56,884 bases of DNA, taken from the NCBI GenBank assembly GCA_002721705.1, contig PBLJ01000079.1, positions 1 to 56,884 on the forward strand. The letters run 5' to 3'. Position 1 is the stretch's first letter. The number at the start of each line of letters is the position of its first letter. The DNA is from Opitutia bacterium (GTDB lineage: Bacteria > Verrucomicrobiota > Verrucomicrobiia > Opitutales > Seribacteraceae). A program made the position numbers and the translations under genes. Positions 1-8,809 of the stretch are shown piece after piece. The notes beneath the pieces were generated by a model that was not told the DNA's origin, ran no database searches, and saw only the letters and a list, made by a program, of their open reading frames with translations.

Positions 1-1
1 C

Positions 2-715
2 TGGCCCAAGAACAAGGGAAAGCGCAAGGTGCGCATCCTGCAGAAACACGCAGTCTACGGAGCCATGGTGGAAGCCATGGATTTGGCCGTGGGCAAGGTT
101 TTGGACAAGCTTGAGAAACTCGGTCTGGACGACGAGGTGGTGGTCGCCTTCACATCCGACAACGGCGGGCTCTCGACCTCGGAAGGGTCCCCCACTTCCA
201 ACCTACCTCTTCGCGGCGGCAAGGGTTGGCTCTATGAGGGAGGCATCAGGGAAAACTTTCTCGTCCGTTGGCCAGGCGTGACGAAGCCCGGCTCCACCTG
301 CGAGCATCCCGTCATGAGCACCGATTTCTTTCCCACCTTCGTGAAGGCCGCCGGCGGCAAACCCAAGGGTGTCGGATCCATCGACGGGGTGGACCTCATG
401 CCGTTGCTCAAGGGAGGCGACGAACTGAAACGGGACGCCCTCTGCTGGCACTACCCGCACTACAGCAACCAAGGTGGATTCCCCGGCGGAGCCATACGCA
501 TGGGAAACTTGAAATTAGTCGAGCGCTTCGAGGACGGCAAAGTGCATCTCTACGACCTGTCCAAGGACATAGGCGAGCGCAACGACGTCGCGGCCAAGCA
601 TCCCGACAAGGTAAAGGCCATGCGCAAGAAGCTGCACGCCTGGTACAAGGAAGTGGACGCCAAGTTCCTTCAAGCCAAGGGCGCCGGGCCGAAGCCTTGG
701 CGACCGGGCGAGTGA
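2..715 (+). CDS. Sulfatase, C-terminal part (truncated by window edge)
   Basis: The reading frame is open from the first bases, so the N-terminal half with the metal site and formylglycine cysteine lies upstream. What is visible is the C-terminal half of an arylsulfatase of the alkaline-phosphatase superfamily. It has the metal-binding stretch AFTSDNGG, then a lysine motif LRGGKGWLYEGGIRENFLVRW typical of polysaccharide sulfatases, and the TDFFPTFVKAAG segment that usually precedes the C-terminal subdomain. Family members hydrolyse sulfate esters, normally in the periplasm or outside the cell. A second, complete sulfatase lies at 12864-14249, consistent with a sulfated-glycan locus. The substrate cannot be told from the fragment. 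Confidence 0.9.
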   Translation, partial: WPKNKGKRKVRILQKHAVYGAMVEAMDLAVGKVLDKLEKLGLDDEVVVAFTSDNGGLSTSEGSPTSNLPLRGGKGWLYEGGIRENFLVRWPGVTKPGSTCEHPVMSTDFFPTFVKAAGGKPKGVGSIDGVDLMPLLKGGDELKRDALCWHYPHYSNQGGFPGGAIRMGNLKLVERFEDGKVHLYDLSKDIGERNDVAAKHPDKVKAMRKKLHAWYKEVDAKFLQAKGAGPKPWRPGE

Positions 716-719
716 TCGG

Positions 720-1616
720 CTAGCGCTTCAACCAGCCCATCGCCTTCATCCAGTCCCCGGCCCGCGCGGGCCAAGTGACGACCGGGTGCTCCGATGAGCG
801 CAGGCCGTAGCCATGACCGCCTTTCGGGTAAATATGTAGCTCGTTTCCCTTCACTCCCTCGCGGCGCAAGGCGAGATACATTTGGACACTTCCCTCGGCG
901 GGTATGCGGTCGTCGCCGGCATGGGCGAAGAAGCAGGGCGCCGTGGCCTTGGTCACGTGGATTTCGGGTTGCAGTTTCGACTTTGTCTCGTTGTCGACCA
1001 AGTAGGCGGGATAGATGAGTATCCCGAAGTCGGGACGGCTGGAAAAATCATCGACGTCATCAACCAGTCCATAGGTTCGAGTGTCATGATTGGTCAGGGT
1101 GGAAGCGGCGAGATGGCCACCCGCGGAAAACCCGAGTATACCGATGCGTTTGGGGTCGATGCCCCATGCCTTGGCCTTGGAACGGACGATGCCCATGGCT
1201 CGTTGGGCGTCCTGTAGCGGAGCCGCGTGTTTTTCCCGGTTCTTGCGGCGGGGCACTCGGTACTTGAGCAAGATACCGGTCACGCCGATGGAGTTGAGCC
1301 ACTCGCACACCTCGGTGCCTTCCAAGTCGTAGGCCAAGATACTGTAACCCCCGCCAGGGCAGACCACCACCGCCGCGCCGGTCGCCTTGTCCTTGGGAGC
1401 GGGGAAAAGCGCGATGGTCGGCTTGGAAACGTTGCCGAGCCGAATGATTTTCTTGGAGCCCGGACGATTCGGCTTGGGGGCCTCCTCCCCCACTTCACCC
1501 TTCACTTCGTCGGGTACATCTCCCGGCCAGAGGGCAATCGTTTCGGTAGGCTCGATCGCCTGCAGGCCAACCGCCGAGCAAGCGGAGCAAAGAAGAAGGG
1601 ACAGGAAGGTTTTCAT
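720..1616 (-). CDS. Secreted alpha/beta hydrolase (acetyl-xylan-esterase/lipase-like)
   Basis: This is a 298-residue protein with an N-terminal signal peptide (about residues 1-20). The alpha/beta-hydrolase core is clear. An oxyanion-hole motif CPGGGY lies near residue 86, the nucleophile Ser164 is in GFSAGGH, the acid is Asp235 or Asp236 in AGDDRIP, and the catalytic histidine is His268 in KGGHGYG. The fold and motifs fit the carbohydrate-esterase/BD-FAE group common in PVC polysaccharide loci, so deacetylation of a sugar polymer is likely but inferred. The start codon overlaps the end of the upstream propeller gene by 4 bases, which indicates co-transcription and translational coupling. Confidence 0.85.
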   Translation of the reverse strand: MKTFLSLLLCSACSAVGLQAIEPTETIALWPGDVPDEVKGEVGEEAPKPNRPGSKKIIRLGNVSKPTIALFPAPKDKATGAAVVVCPGGGYSILAYDLEGTEVCEWLNSIGVTGILLKYRVPRRKNREKHAAPLQDAQRAMGIVRSKAKAWGIDPKRIGILGFSAGGHLAASTLTNHDTRTYGLVDDVDDFSSRPDFGILIYPAYLVDNETKSKLQPEIHVTKATAPCFFAHAGDDRIPAEGSVQMYLALRREGVKGNELHIYPKGGHGYGLRSSEHPVVTWPARAGDWMKAMGWLKR

Positions 1617-2971
1617 TGGCCTTGCTTGGTTATCGCGATGAGTTGCGTGCGGGTGCGAAAGTAAAGTTCGCCTTCCGAGATGGCAGGCGTGGAAAGGCAG
1701 ATTTCTCCTAGTGGATTCTTGGAGAGAATCTTCAACTCAGGCGTTCCGGCCTTCACCACCACCACGTCGCCCACTTCGCTGACGTAATAGATTTTGCCGC
1801 CGGAAGCGACCGGTGATCCGGTGAAGCCTCCGAATCCGGAACCGAGGCGGGCTTGGTAGACCAGCTTGCCGGTCTTGGCCTCGAAACACGCCAGCACCCC
1901 GTTGTCCCGGCAATTGTAAAAGTAGTCGCCATAGAGCATGGGCGTCTGCATGTAGGCTCCACCTTTGCGTACACTCCACGGCACCTGCTTGCTCGAGCTA
2001 GCGTCACCCCGAAGGGAAACGTCTCCCTTCGAATCCAGTTTGATCGCATAGATGGGAGCCATGCGGCCATGGGCATTCGTGATAAACACCAAGCCGTGTC
2101 CGGTGACTGGGGTGGGCACGGGGATATCCCCTCCACCGCGAAAGCGCCAGCGCTCGGCACCGGTGAGGAAATCGTAGCCCCCGATGTGGCGATAGCCATT
2201 CACCAGCACCTGCGTCTTATCGCCTTCACCATGAACCGCCGGACTGCTCCAGGCAGGCAAGTCGTTGCGCGGCGTCTTCCACAGGGTCTTGCCGGTCTCG
2301 AGATCGAGGGCGGCGAGAAAGGAATTCTTCAGGACGTCGCACTGGATGAGGACGACGCCCTCGTGGATGACGGGCGAACTGGCAAAGCCCCACTGGGCCC
2401 TAGGCACCCGGAAGAAGGCGGCGTCCAGAATGCCGAAATCCCTTTTCCAGAGCAATTTCCCCTCGAAGTCATGGCAGTAGAGCCCCTCCGATCCGAAGAA
2501 GGTGACCACCCGCTTGCCGTCGGTCGCCGGGGTGCAGTTGGCGTGTGAGGACTTGGTGTGGCGCTTGTCCTTGGGGACGCCTTTGTGACAAACCGTCTCC
2601 CAGAGGACCTTGCCGGTCTTCTTGTCGATGCAGAACAGCTTCCAGACATGCACGCCGTCGTTTTCCACCGGGGCGATCTCATGGTAGATACCGATCTTGA
2701 GGCTGTCCTTGCCCTTGTCGCTGATGGCGGTGGTGAGAAAGATACGGTCGCCCCACACCACCGGGCAGGAATGTCCCAATCCGGGAATCGGAACCTTCCA
2801 CTTCAGGTTTTTACCCGCTGGAACGTCCCAAGCGGTGGGAGTCTCGAAGCCTTCCGCAATGCCCAAGGCGCCGGGACCGCGAAACTGAGGCCAATTTACC
2901 GTCTTGTCGTCCGCGTTCGCGAAAAAGGCAGACAGTGCCATGCCAAGGAAATACGAAAGGGCCTGTTTCAC
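1613..2971 (-). CDS. PQQ-like beta-propeller repeat protein, secreted
   Basis: The protein has repeated beta-propeller blades of the PQQ/WD40-like type, with recurring segments such as DKKTGKVLWET, DLETGKTLWKT and EAKTGKLVYQA. The mature N-terminus has the WPQFRG motif shared with two other proteins in the window. I chose a GTG start at 2971 because it gives a conventional signal peptide (MKQALSYFLGMALSAFFANA). The frame stays open to 3058 with a less signal-like N-terminus. Family members are periplasmic; some bind PQQ as dehydrogenases but many lack catalytic residues, so no reaction is assigned. Its stop overlaps the start of the esterase gene downstream. Confidence 0.85.
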   Translation of the reverse strand: MKQALSYFLGMALSAFFANADDKTVNWPQFRGPGALGIAEGFETPTAWDVPAGKNLKWKVPIPGLGHSCPVVWGDRIFLTTAISDKGKDSLKIGIYHEIAPVENDGVHVWKLFCIDKKTGKVLWETVCHKGVPKDKRHTKSSHANCTPATDGKRVVTFFGSEGLYCHDFEGKLLWKRDFGILDAAFFRVPRAQWGFASSPVIHEGVVLIQCDVLKNSFLAALDLETGKTLWKTPRNDLPAWSSPAVHGEGDKTQVLVNGYRHIGGYDFLTGAERWRFRGGGDIPVPTPVTGHGLVFITNAHGRMAPIYAIKLDSKGDVSLRGDASSSKQVPWSVRKGGAYMQTPMLYGDYFYNCRDNGVLACFEAKTGKLVYQARLGSGFGGFTGSPVASGGKIYYVSEVGDVVVVKAGTPELKILSKNPLGEICLSTPAISEGELYFRTRTQLIAITKQGQ

Positions 2972-3079
2972 GTGCGCGCAGAAGTATAAAATAAAGGGAA
3001 AGCAAAAGTATTTGCCTTGAACCCCCCATCGGTCAACAGCTAGATGCAAGGAAATCAACTGTAAGACGAATCTCTTCCC

Positions 3080-4213
3080 ATGAAACCGATGAAGAACACC
3101 CTTATCCTTCTATTATTCGCTTGGGCCAGCTCCCATGTCTTCGCCAAATCCGCCGACGACGCCATAGCCTCCCTCGTGGCAATCGGTCCCAAGGGCCAAG
3201 GCAACGAAGCCGCCTCGAAGGCATGGCCCGAGGTGGCCGCCCTCGGAGCGGAGAACTTACCCGCTCTGCTTGAAGCCATGAACAAGGCGAACGGGCTCGG
3301 TCAAAACTGGCTGCGGGCGGCGGTCGACGCGATTGCCCAGCGAACGCTCAAGAACGGCGACAAGTTGCCGGCGAAGGAATTGAAGGCTTTCCTCGACGAA
3401 GAGTCCCACCAACCCGTGACCCGCAGGCTGGCCTTCGAGTTGATCGAGAGAGCTTCGCCCAAGAGGGCGGCTAAGCTGGTACCTGGCTTCATCGACGATC
3501 CCGCTCCCCAACTACGCCGCGACGCCGTCGCCCAAGTGCTAGAGAAAGCAGCCGCCGAAAAATCCGCCGACCTTTATGACAAGGCCTTGCGGGCGGCCCG
3601 CGACGTCGACCAAATCGAGGCCTCGGCCAAGGCCCTGAAGGAAGCCGGACGGGAAGTGGACTTGCCCAAGGTCATGGGTTTCCTGATGCGCTGGAAAGTG
3701 ATCGGCCCCTTCGACAATACCGATCGCAAAGGCTTCGCGGTGGCGTATCCCCCGGAAAAGAAGATCGACTTCGGGGCCTCTTACGAGGGCAAGCAAGGCA
3801 AAGTGAAATGGAGTGACTTCGCCACCTCCGACGCCTTTGGCATGGTGGACGTCAACCTCGAGTTCGGGGAATTGAAACAGGTCGTGGCCTACGCCCACAC
3901 CTTCTACGAGTCGCCCGAGGCCCGAGAGGTCCAGTTGCGCCTCGGCTGCAAGAACGCCTGGAAGGTGTGGCTCAACGGTGAACTGCTCTTCGCCCGCGAC
4001 GAATACCACCGCGGCATGCGCATCGACCAGTACCTCATCGACGCCAAGTTGAAGAAAGGAAAGAACGCCATCCTGGTGAAGCTTTGCCAAAACGAACAAG
4101 AGCAAAGCTGGACCAAGCAATGGCAGTTTCAGCTCCGCGTGACCGATGCCTCCGGAACCGCCCTGCTCGCCGCCAATCGTCAGCCCACTCCCCAAGCAAA
4201 ACCCAAGAAATGA
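3080..4213 (+). CDS. Secreted HEAT-like repeat protein with C-terminal beta-sandwich
   Basis: I do not recognise a named family for the 377-residue whole. An N-terminal signal peptide ends near residue 22 (SSHVFA). Residues of about 25-200 are helical with HEAT-like repeats (AAKLVPGFIDDPAPQLRRDA). From about residue 205 the sequence becomes beta-rich, starting RWKVIGPFDN and containing WKVWLNGELLFARDE and KKGKNAILVKLCQNE. That pattern is typical of carbohydrate-binding-like beta-sandwich modules at the ends of PVC secreted enzymes. The next propeller gene begins inside its stop codon, so the two are coupled. A binding or scaffold role outside the cytoplasm is inferred only. Confidence 0.75.
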   Translation: MKPMKNTLILLLFAWASSHVFAKSADDAIASLVAIGPKGQGNEAASKAWPEVAALGAENLPALLEAMNKANGLGQNWLRAAVDAIAQRTLKNGDKLPAKELKAFLDEESHQPVTRRLAFELIERASPKRAAKLVPGFIDDPAPQLRRDAVAQVLEKAAAEKSADLYDKALRAARDVDQIEASAKALKEAGREVDLPKVMGFLMRWKVIGPFDNTDRKGFAVAYPPEKKIDFGASYEGKQGKVKWSDFATSDAFGMVDVNLEFGELKQVVAYAHTFYESPEAREVQLRLGCKNAWKVWLNGELLFARDEYHRGMRIDQYLIDAKLKKGKNAILVKLCQNEQEQSWTKQWQFQLRVTDASGTALLAANRQPTPQAKPKK

Positions 4214-5436
4214 ATCCTTTGTCCAGCGCCGCCATGAAAACCAAATCTTTCGTCACCTCCATTCTTCTGTTCGCAACCTTCTCGGCTCAAGCCGACTGGA
4301 CCGCCTTTCGCGGCTCGTCCGGAAATGGATTCGCCGACGCCCCCAAGCTGATCACCCAACTCGACGACGAGAAGGGCTTGGCTTGGAAAGTGTCCCTCCC
4401 GGGACGCGGCCTGTCCAGCCCCGTGGTGGTGGGCGACCGCATTTTCCTAACCGCCTCGAGCGGCCCTCTGCAAAAACGACTGCACGTCATTGCAATCGAT
4501 GCCCAAAAGGGTGAAATCGCATGGGAACGGCAGTTCGTGGCAACCGGTCGTACCGTGTGCCATACCAAGACCTGCATCGCCGCGCCCACCACCGTGTCCG
4601 ACGGCAAAGTGATCTGCGCCCAGTTCTCCTCCAACGACCTCTTCTGCCTCGATCTAGAGGGCAACCTGAAATGGTTGCGAGGCTTGACCAGCGATTACCC
4701 CAACGCAGCCAACAGCCTCGGCATGTCGTCCTCCTTGGCGCTGGCGAACGGGGTACTCGTTTCACAAGTCGAGAACGACGCAGACTCCTTCACCGCGGGC
4801 ATCGAACTATCCAGCGGCAAAACCCTCTGGCGCAAAGAGCGACCCAAGGGAGCCAACTGGACCTCACCGACCACCTTCACAAGCGCGAAAGGCAAGCGTC
4901 TCTTCGCCCTCCAGTCCAAGGCCGGGTTGCTCATCGTCGAGCCCCGCACCGGGAAAGAGCTTTGGAATTACGCCGACGGCGCCTCCACCATTCCATCCAC
5001 CACGGTCATGGGAAGAGACCTTTTCGTGCCATCCAACGGGTTGACCGCCTTGCGATCACGCGAGGACGACAACGGCCACACCCAGTTATGGCGCCAAAAC
5101 AAGCTGGGACCCGGCACGGCCAGCCCGGTTGTCTCGGGAGGCAAAATCTACGTCGTCAACAACGCCAACGTCCTGACCTGCGCCAACCCCGAGGACGGTG
5201 AGCTCATTTGGCGCCTACGACTGAAAGGTCCCTTCAGCGGCTCGCCGGTGGCGACCAAGACCCACGCCTACCTGTTCAGCGAAAAAGGGTTGGGGCAAGT
5301 CGTCGACCTTAGGGGCAAGGAGGGCAAGGTGGTTTCCACCATCGAGCTCGACGAGACCATTCTGGGCACTCCCGCCATTTCCGGCAACGCTCTCTACGTA
5401 AGGTCGGACGGCCACCTCTGGAAGTTCGCCAAGTAA
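4210..5436 (+). CDS. PQQ-like beta-propeller repeat protein, secreted
   Basis: This is the second of three related propeller proteins in the window. After a signal peptide ending FATFSAQA the mature part starts DWTAFRGSSGNGFA, followed by the shared segment LAWKVSLPGRGLSSPVVVGDRIF. Blade repeats such as ELSSGKTLWRKE and EPRTGKELWNYADG continue to the end. The ATG at 4210 overlaps the upstream TGA (ATGA), suggesting coupled translation. An in-frame ATG at 4234 (MKTKSFVTS) would give a more standard signal peptide and is an equally good start. Export to the periplasm is likely; enzymatic activity and cofactor are unknown. Confidence 0.85.
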   Translation: MNPLSSAAMKTKSFVTSILLFATFSAQADWTAFRGSSGNGFADAPKLITQLDDEKGLAWKVSLPGRGLSSPVVVGDRIFLTASSGPLQKRLHVIAIDAQKGEIAWERQFVATGRTVCHTKTCIAAPTTVSDGKVICAQFSSNDLFCLDLEGNLKWLRGLTSDYPNAANSLGMSSSLALANGVLVSQVENDADSFTAGIELSSGKTLWRKERPKGANWTSPTTFTSAKGKRLFALQSKAGLLIVEPRTGKELWNYADGASTIPSTTVMGRDLFVPSNGLTALRSREDDNGHTQLWRQNKLGPGTASPVVSGGKIYVVNNANVLTCANPEDGELIWRLRLKGPFSGSPVATKTHAYLFSEKGLGQVVDLRGKEGKVVSTIELDETILGTPAISGNALYVRSDGHLWKFAK

Positions 5437-5444
5437 ACCGGGCG

Positions 5445-6404
5445 CTAGAGGCGAATCTTCGCCTCGGGCAATTTCCGTTCCAGCTCTTGGCGTCCTTTCG
5501 AGGTCGCCTTGCTGCCCCAAATAAAGAGGTCCTGCAGGGACTTGCATCGGGCGAGCTTGCGCAAGCCGGCGTCGGTCACTTTGGTTCCCGCCAAATTGAG
5601 GTGCTGCAAATGAGTGAGCTTGGACAATTTCTCCAAATGGACGTCGCCGACTTGAGTATCGATGAGACTGAGACGAACAAGTCGAGGAAAGGTGGATAGG
5701 AAGACCAAGGATTCACTGGTCACTTTGGTCCGCGAAAGATCGAGCTTGCAGAGGTATTGACGGAGAGGTTCCAAGGCTTGGAGGTCCGTGTCTCCCGAAG
5801 AAACGGACTCGGCGAGGAAACGTACTTCCAGCAAGGGACTGCCTATGCCTATGGGGCGGATCAATGCGCCGGTTGCCTGACGAACGTTCTCCATGACTTC
5901 CGCAGGGAGCGGCGTCAATCCCTTGGCCAAGTCGTCGTAAAAGTGGAGGTGGGCGGGAACGTAAACGTCCTTTTTATTTTCGGTGGCGAATTTTTCCGTA
6001 CCATCGGTGGCGCCTTCCCAAGCGCCGAAATCCACGCCTTGGCCAATCCACTTCCTGATAATCTCGCGCTGAGACTTGGTCAGCGGATCTCCCTTCGGAG
6101 GCATTACGTCGTCGTCGTCCGCAGGTAAAACGATGCGCTGGTACAAAGGGCTTTCGCTGGGATGGTTCGGTACGATCATGCGACCATCGTCACTACCGTG
6201 CAGGATATGGGCGGCCCCATCCAGGCGCAACCCGGCCTTGGGATTCTTCATGCGACCGTTTTCCTCGTAAGGCGCCTTGTGGCATTCCACGCACCTGTCC
6301 TGCAGAATGGGCCAGACCTGTTTCTCGAAATCGACCTGCCCGAATACGCTCCCTGAGGATCCGAGGCACAACGTGAACAAAAGGCTGACTTTCCCTATTC
6401 TCAT
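5445..6404 (-). CDS. Planctomycete-type cytochrome c domain fused to leucine-rich repeats
   Basis: This is a 319-residue secreted protein starting at the ATG at 6404; an in-frame TTG lies 18 bases upstream. After the signal peptide comes a PSCyt1-type cytochrome c domain with the haem motif CVECH (Cys38-His42). It continues with the family-typical AGLRLDGAAHILHGSDDG and the VMPPKGDPLT segment around the distal methionine. Residues of about 215-310 are leucine-rich repeats (LSLIDTQVGDVHLEKLSKLTHLQHLNLAGT and following). Cytochromes of this type occur in PVC bacteria next to periplasmic dehydrogenases, so an electron-acceptor or recognition role near the propeller proteins is reasonable but inferred. 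Confidence 0.85.
   Translation of the reverse strand: MRIGKVSLLFTLCLGSSGSVFGQVDFEKQVWPILQDRCVECHKAPYEENGRMKNPKAGLRLDGAAHILHGSDDGRMIVPNHPSESPLYQRIVLPADDDDVMPPKGDPLTKSQREIIRKWIGQGVDFGAWEGATDGTEKFATENKKDVYVPAHLHFYDDLAKGLTPLPAEVMENVRQATGALIRPIGIGSPLLEVRFLAESVSSGDTDLQALEPLRQYLCKLDLSRTKVTSESLVFLSTFPRLVRLSLIDTQVGDVHLEKLSKLTHLQHLNLAGTKVTDAGLRKLARCKSLQDLFIWGSKATSKGRQELERKLPEAKIRL
5448..5465. terminator. Inverted repeat between convergent genes
   Basis: A perfect 8-base inverted repeat (gaggcgaa/ttcgcctc) with a 2-base centre sits where the propeller gene and the cytochrome-LRR gene converge. It overlaps the last codons of the latter. The position suits a shared transcription stop, but no T-tract follows on either strand, so intrinsic termination is only a possibility. 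Confidence 0.35.
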
Positions 6405-6560
6405 GAAATTCAATTTAGGCAAAGAAGGCCCAATGACCAGTTTCGTTTACCTAAAACCCAAGAAAAAGAAAACCAGAGGATGAAGTAGATTGGGCTTGGA
6501 AAAGACGGTCGCGGCTCTTTTGCTGAATACAACTCTCTAGACAAACCCAAATAGAATTAC

Positions 6561-7514
6561 ATGACTCCACGTATCCTTCCCCTTCTCGCTTCGGTTGCAT
6601 TCATCTTCAGCTCGTTCTCCGCCTTTGCGGAAAAAGGGTTTCAGTGGAAAGACGAAGCCGGCAAGCACGTCGACCTGCTCAAGGACGGCAAGAAAGTCGC
6701 CCGTTACGTCTACGAACGCATGGACCCCAAGGATCGGGAGCGCACCTACAAACCTTTTCACCACGTCTACCAAGACAACGGCAAGGACTTCCTGACCAAG
6801 GGCCCGGGCGGGCGATACACCCATCACCGCGGCATATACTTCGGTTTTTCCAAGTGCTCGGCCCAAAACAAGGACGGCAAGCAAGTCAGGGTCGACACTT
6901 GGCACTGCAAGGGCGGCTACCAAACGCATGAGAAGTTCCTCACGCAAGAAGGCGGCGGGAAAGCCGTCCAGAAAGTGGAGATCGCCTGGCGAGTCGATGA
7001 CGGCACGGTGTTCGCGACCGAGCATCGCCAACTGACTTTCTCTCACCGCGAAGACGGTTCCCTCCAAGTCGACTTCGAGTCCAAACTAACCACCACCCAA
7101 GACAAGGTGGGACTGGACGGGGACCCTCAACACGCCGGCTTCCAGTTCCGCGCCTCCAACGAAGTGGCCGCATCGACGGCCAAGCAAACCTATTACGTCC
7201 GCCCCAAAGACGGCAAGGACGGCGAGGGGAAGACAAAGAACTGGCCGGGAAACAAGGACATGAAGGACCTGCTCTGGAAAGGACAAAGCGTGGTGGTTGG
7301 AGCCAAGCGTTACTTCACGGTCTACTTGGATCATCCCAAGAACCCCAAGCCTTCCTTCTACAGCGAACGCGACTACGGGCGCTTCGGTTCCTACTTCAAG
7401 ACCGAGGTCACCCCGGACAAACCGCTCTCCATTCGCTACCGCTTGGTGATCAAGCAAGGCGAGCGCACCCCGCAGGAATGCGGCGCGTTGAGCAAGGAAT
7501 TCTTGAAGAAGTAA
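6561..7514 (+). CDS. PmoA-like (DUF6807) family secreted protein
   Basis: The 317-residue protein has a short signal peptide (to about residue 22, SAFA) followed by a domain I recognise as the family labelled methane oxygenase PmoA or DUF6807. Diagnostic features are RYVYERMDPKDRERTYKPFHHVY, THHRGIYFGFSKC with its paired histidines, and a C-terminal YTVYLDHPKNPKP-like strand region. Despite the label, these proteins are unrelated to particulate methane monooxygenase. They are common in Planctomycetes and Verrucomicrobia next to sugar-catabolic genes. The function is unknown; context suggests carbohydrate processing outside the cytoplasm. Confidence 0.8.
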   Translation: MTPRILPLLASVAFIFSSFSAFAEKGFQWKDEAGKHVDLLKDGKKVARYVYERMDPKDRERTYKPFHHVYQDNGKDFLTKGPGGRYTHHRGIYFGFSKCSAQNKDGKQVRVDTWHCKGGYQTHEKFLTQEGGGKAVQKVEIAWRVDDGTVFATEHRQLTFSHREDGSLQVDFESKLTTTQDKVGLDGDPQHAGFQFRASNEVAASTAKQTYYVRPKDGKDGEGKTKNWPGNKDMKDLLWKGQSVVVGAKRYFTVYLDHPKNPKPSFYSERDYGRFGSYFKTEVTPDKPLSIRYRLVIKQGERTPQECGALSKEFLKK

Positions 7515-7631
7515 AGCTCCCCTCTCGTTTTCTCGAGGCTCCGACAAATTGTCGGCTACCTACCGTTTTTGATGGCGCTTCGCACCAAATTCGCGCACAC
7601 TGTTCGTTTTCTGGAGGGATAGGTAACCAAT

Positions 7632-8795
7632 ATGTTTCGCAACATACCTTTCGATCGCGTCAACTGGGTGACCAGTGCCTTTCTGATCATCACGGCGCTT
7701 CTAACGATCACGGCAGTTCCCATTTACTTGTACGTCTGTGGGTGGGACTGGTTTCTGTTCGGCTTGTTTCTAGTCACCTACGCGCTTACGGGGCTAAGCA
7801 TTACGGTGGGGTACCACCGCTTGTTCTCCCATAAGGCATTCAAGGCAAAGTGGCCCGTGCGTTTCTTCACGGTGATTTTCGGGGCTGCCGCCTTCGAGAA
7901 CTCCGTTCTGGAATGGGCCTCCGACCACAGGCGTCATCACAAGCACGTCGATACGGACGATGACCCTTACGATATTTCCAAGGGTTTTTTCTGGGCCCAC
8001 TTGGGATGGCTGTTGTTCAAGACCACTCCTCCCCCGCCTTTCAACAACGTCAACGACCTGAAAAAAGACCCTCTGGTAATGTGGCAGCATCGCTGGGTGC
8101 ACCTCATTGCATTCGTGATCAGCTTCGGCTTACCCACCTTGCTTGGATACCTCTACGCCAACTTGACCGGCGCCTTGACTCCTCTCGAGGGAGCACTGGG
8201 CGGATTCCTCATCGGAGGGGTCGCTCGGGTGACCTGCGTACAGCACTCGACCTTTTTCATCAACTCGCTCTGCCACATGATTGGTAAGCAAAGCTATTCG
8301 AGTAAATGCTCCGCTCGCGATCACTGGATCATGGCAATCTTCACTTTTGGAGAGGGGTACCACAATTATCATCACGAATTCCAATGGGACTACCGCAACG
8401 GCGTGAAGCCTTGGCAAATCGATCCCTCCAAGTGGCTGATCTGGACAATGTCCAAAGTCGGCCTCACCAGTCACTTGCGTCGGGTGTCTTCCGAAAAGAT
8501 CCTTCTCGCCGAGGCGAGGGAGGCTCAAGCCAAATACGCCGAACGCATGAAGTCTTTTGAAGCTGATGAATTCTCGGGGGAGCTTTTGTGGGACAAGGCA
8601 ATCCAGAACATGAAGGATTTCGAGCAACGCATCATGGAGATTTACAACCAGTTACTGGAAGCGGTGCAAGAAAAGCTGGCCCTGTCGCGATCCACCTTGC
8701 GGTCACTCCGACCTGAGCTGCGCAAGGCGCTCGCCCATTTGGATTACCTGACGGCGCTGAGAGGAAACATCGCCCGACAAACTGCAGTCGGCTGA
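7632..8795 (+). CDS. Acyl-CoA/acyl-lipid delta-9 fatty acid desaturase
   Basis: This is a membrane di-iron desaturase of 387 residues. The three histidine boxes are all present: HRLFSH (His62-His67), HRRHH (His99-His103) and HNYHH (His244-His248). Four hydrophobic segments lie between residues 10 and 200. The enzyme introduces a double bond into saturated acyl chains, usually at delta-9, using electrons from a ferredoxin or cytochrome. A GGAGG stands about 14 bases ahead of the ATG. Residues of about 300-387 are a charged helical, coiled-coil-like extension beyond the usual end of bacterial delta-9 enzymes. The small membrane protein gene follows after 14 bases. Confidence 0.9.
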   Translation: MFRNIPFDRVNWVTSAFLIITALLTITAVPIYLYVCGWDWFLFGLFLVTYALTGLSITVGYHRLFSHKAFKAKWPVRFFTVIFGAAAFENSVLEWASDHRRHHKHVDTDDDPYDISKGFFWAHLGWLLFKTTPPPPFNNVNDLKKDPLVMWQHRWVHLIAFVISFGLPTLLGYLYANLTGALTPLEGALGGFLIGGVARVTCVQHSTFFINSLCHMIGKQSYSSKCSARDHWIMAIFTFGEGYHNYHHEFQWDYRNGVKPWQIDPSKWLIWTMSKVGLTSHLRRVSSEKILLAEAREAQAKYAERMKSFEADEFSGELLWDKAIQNMKDFEQRIMEIYNQLLEAVQEKLALSRSTLRSLRPELRKALAHLDYLTALRGNIARQTAVG

Positions 8796-8809
8796 AGCGT
8801 TCCCGTGCG

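Noticed and set aside
7541..7555. Small hairpin ccgac-aaatt-gtcgg after the PmoA-like gene
   Set aside because: A short stem with no T-tract; too weak to call a terminator.
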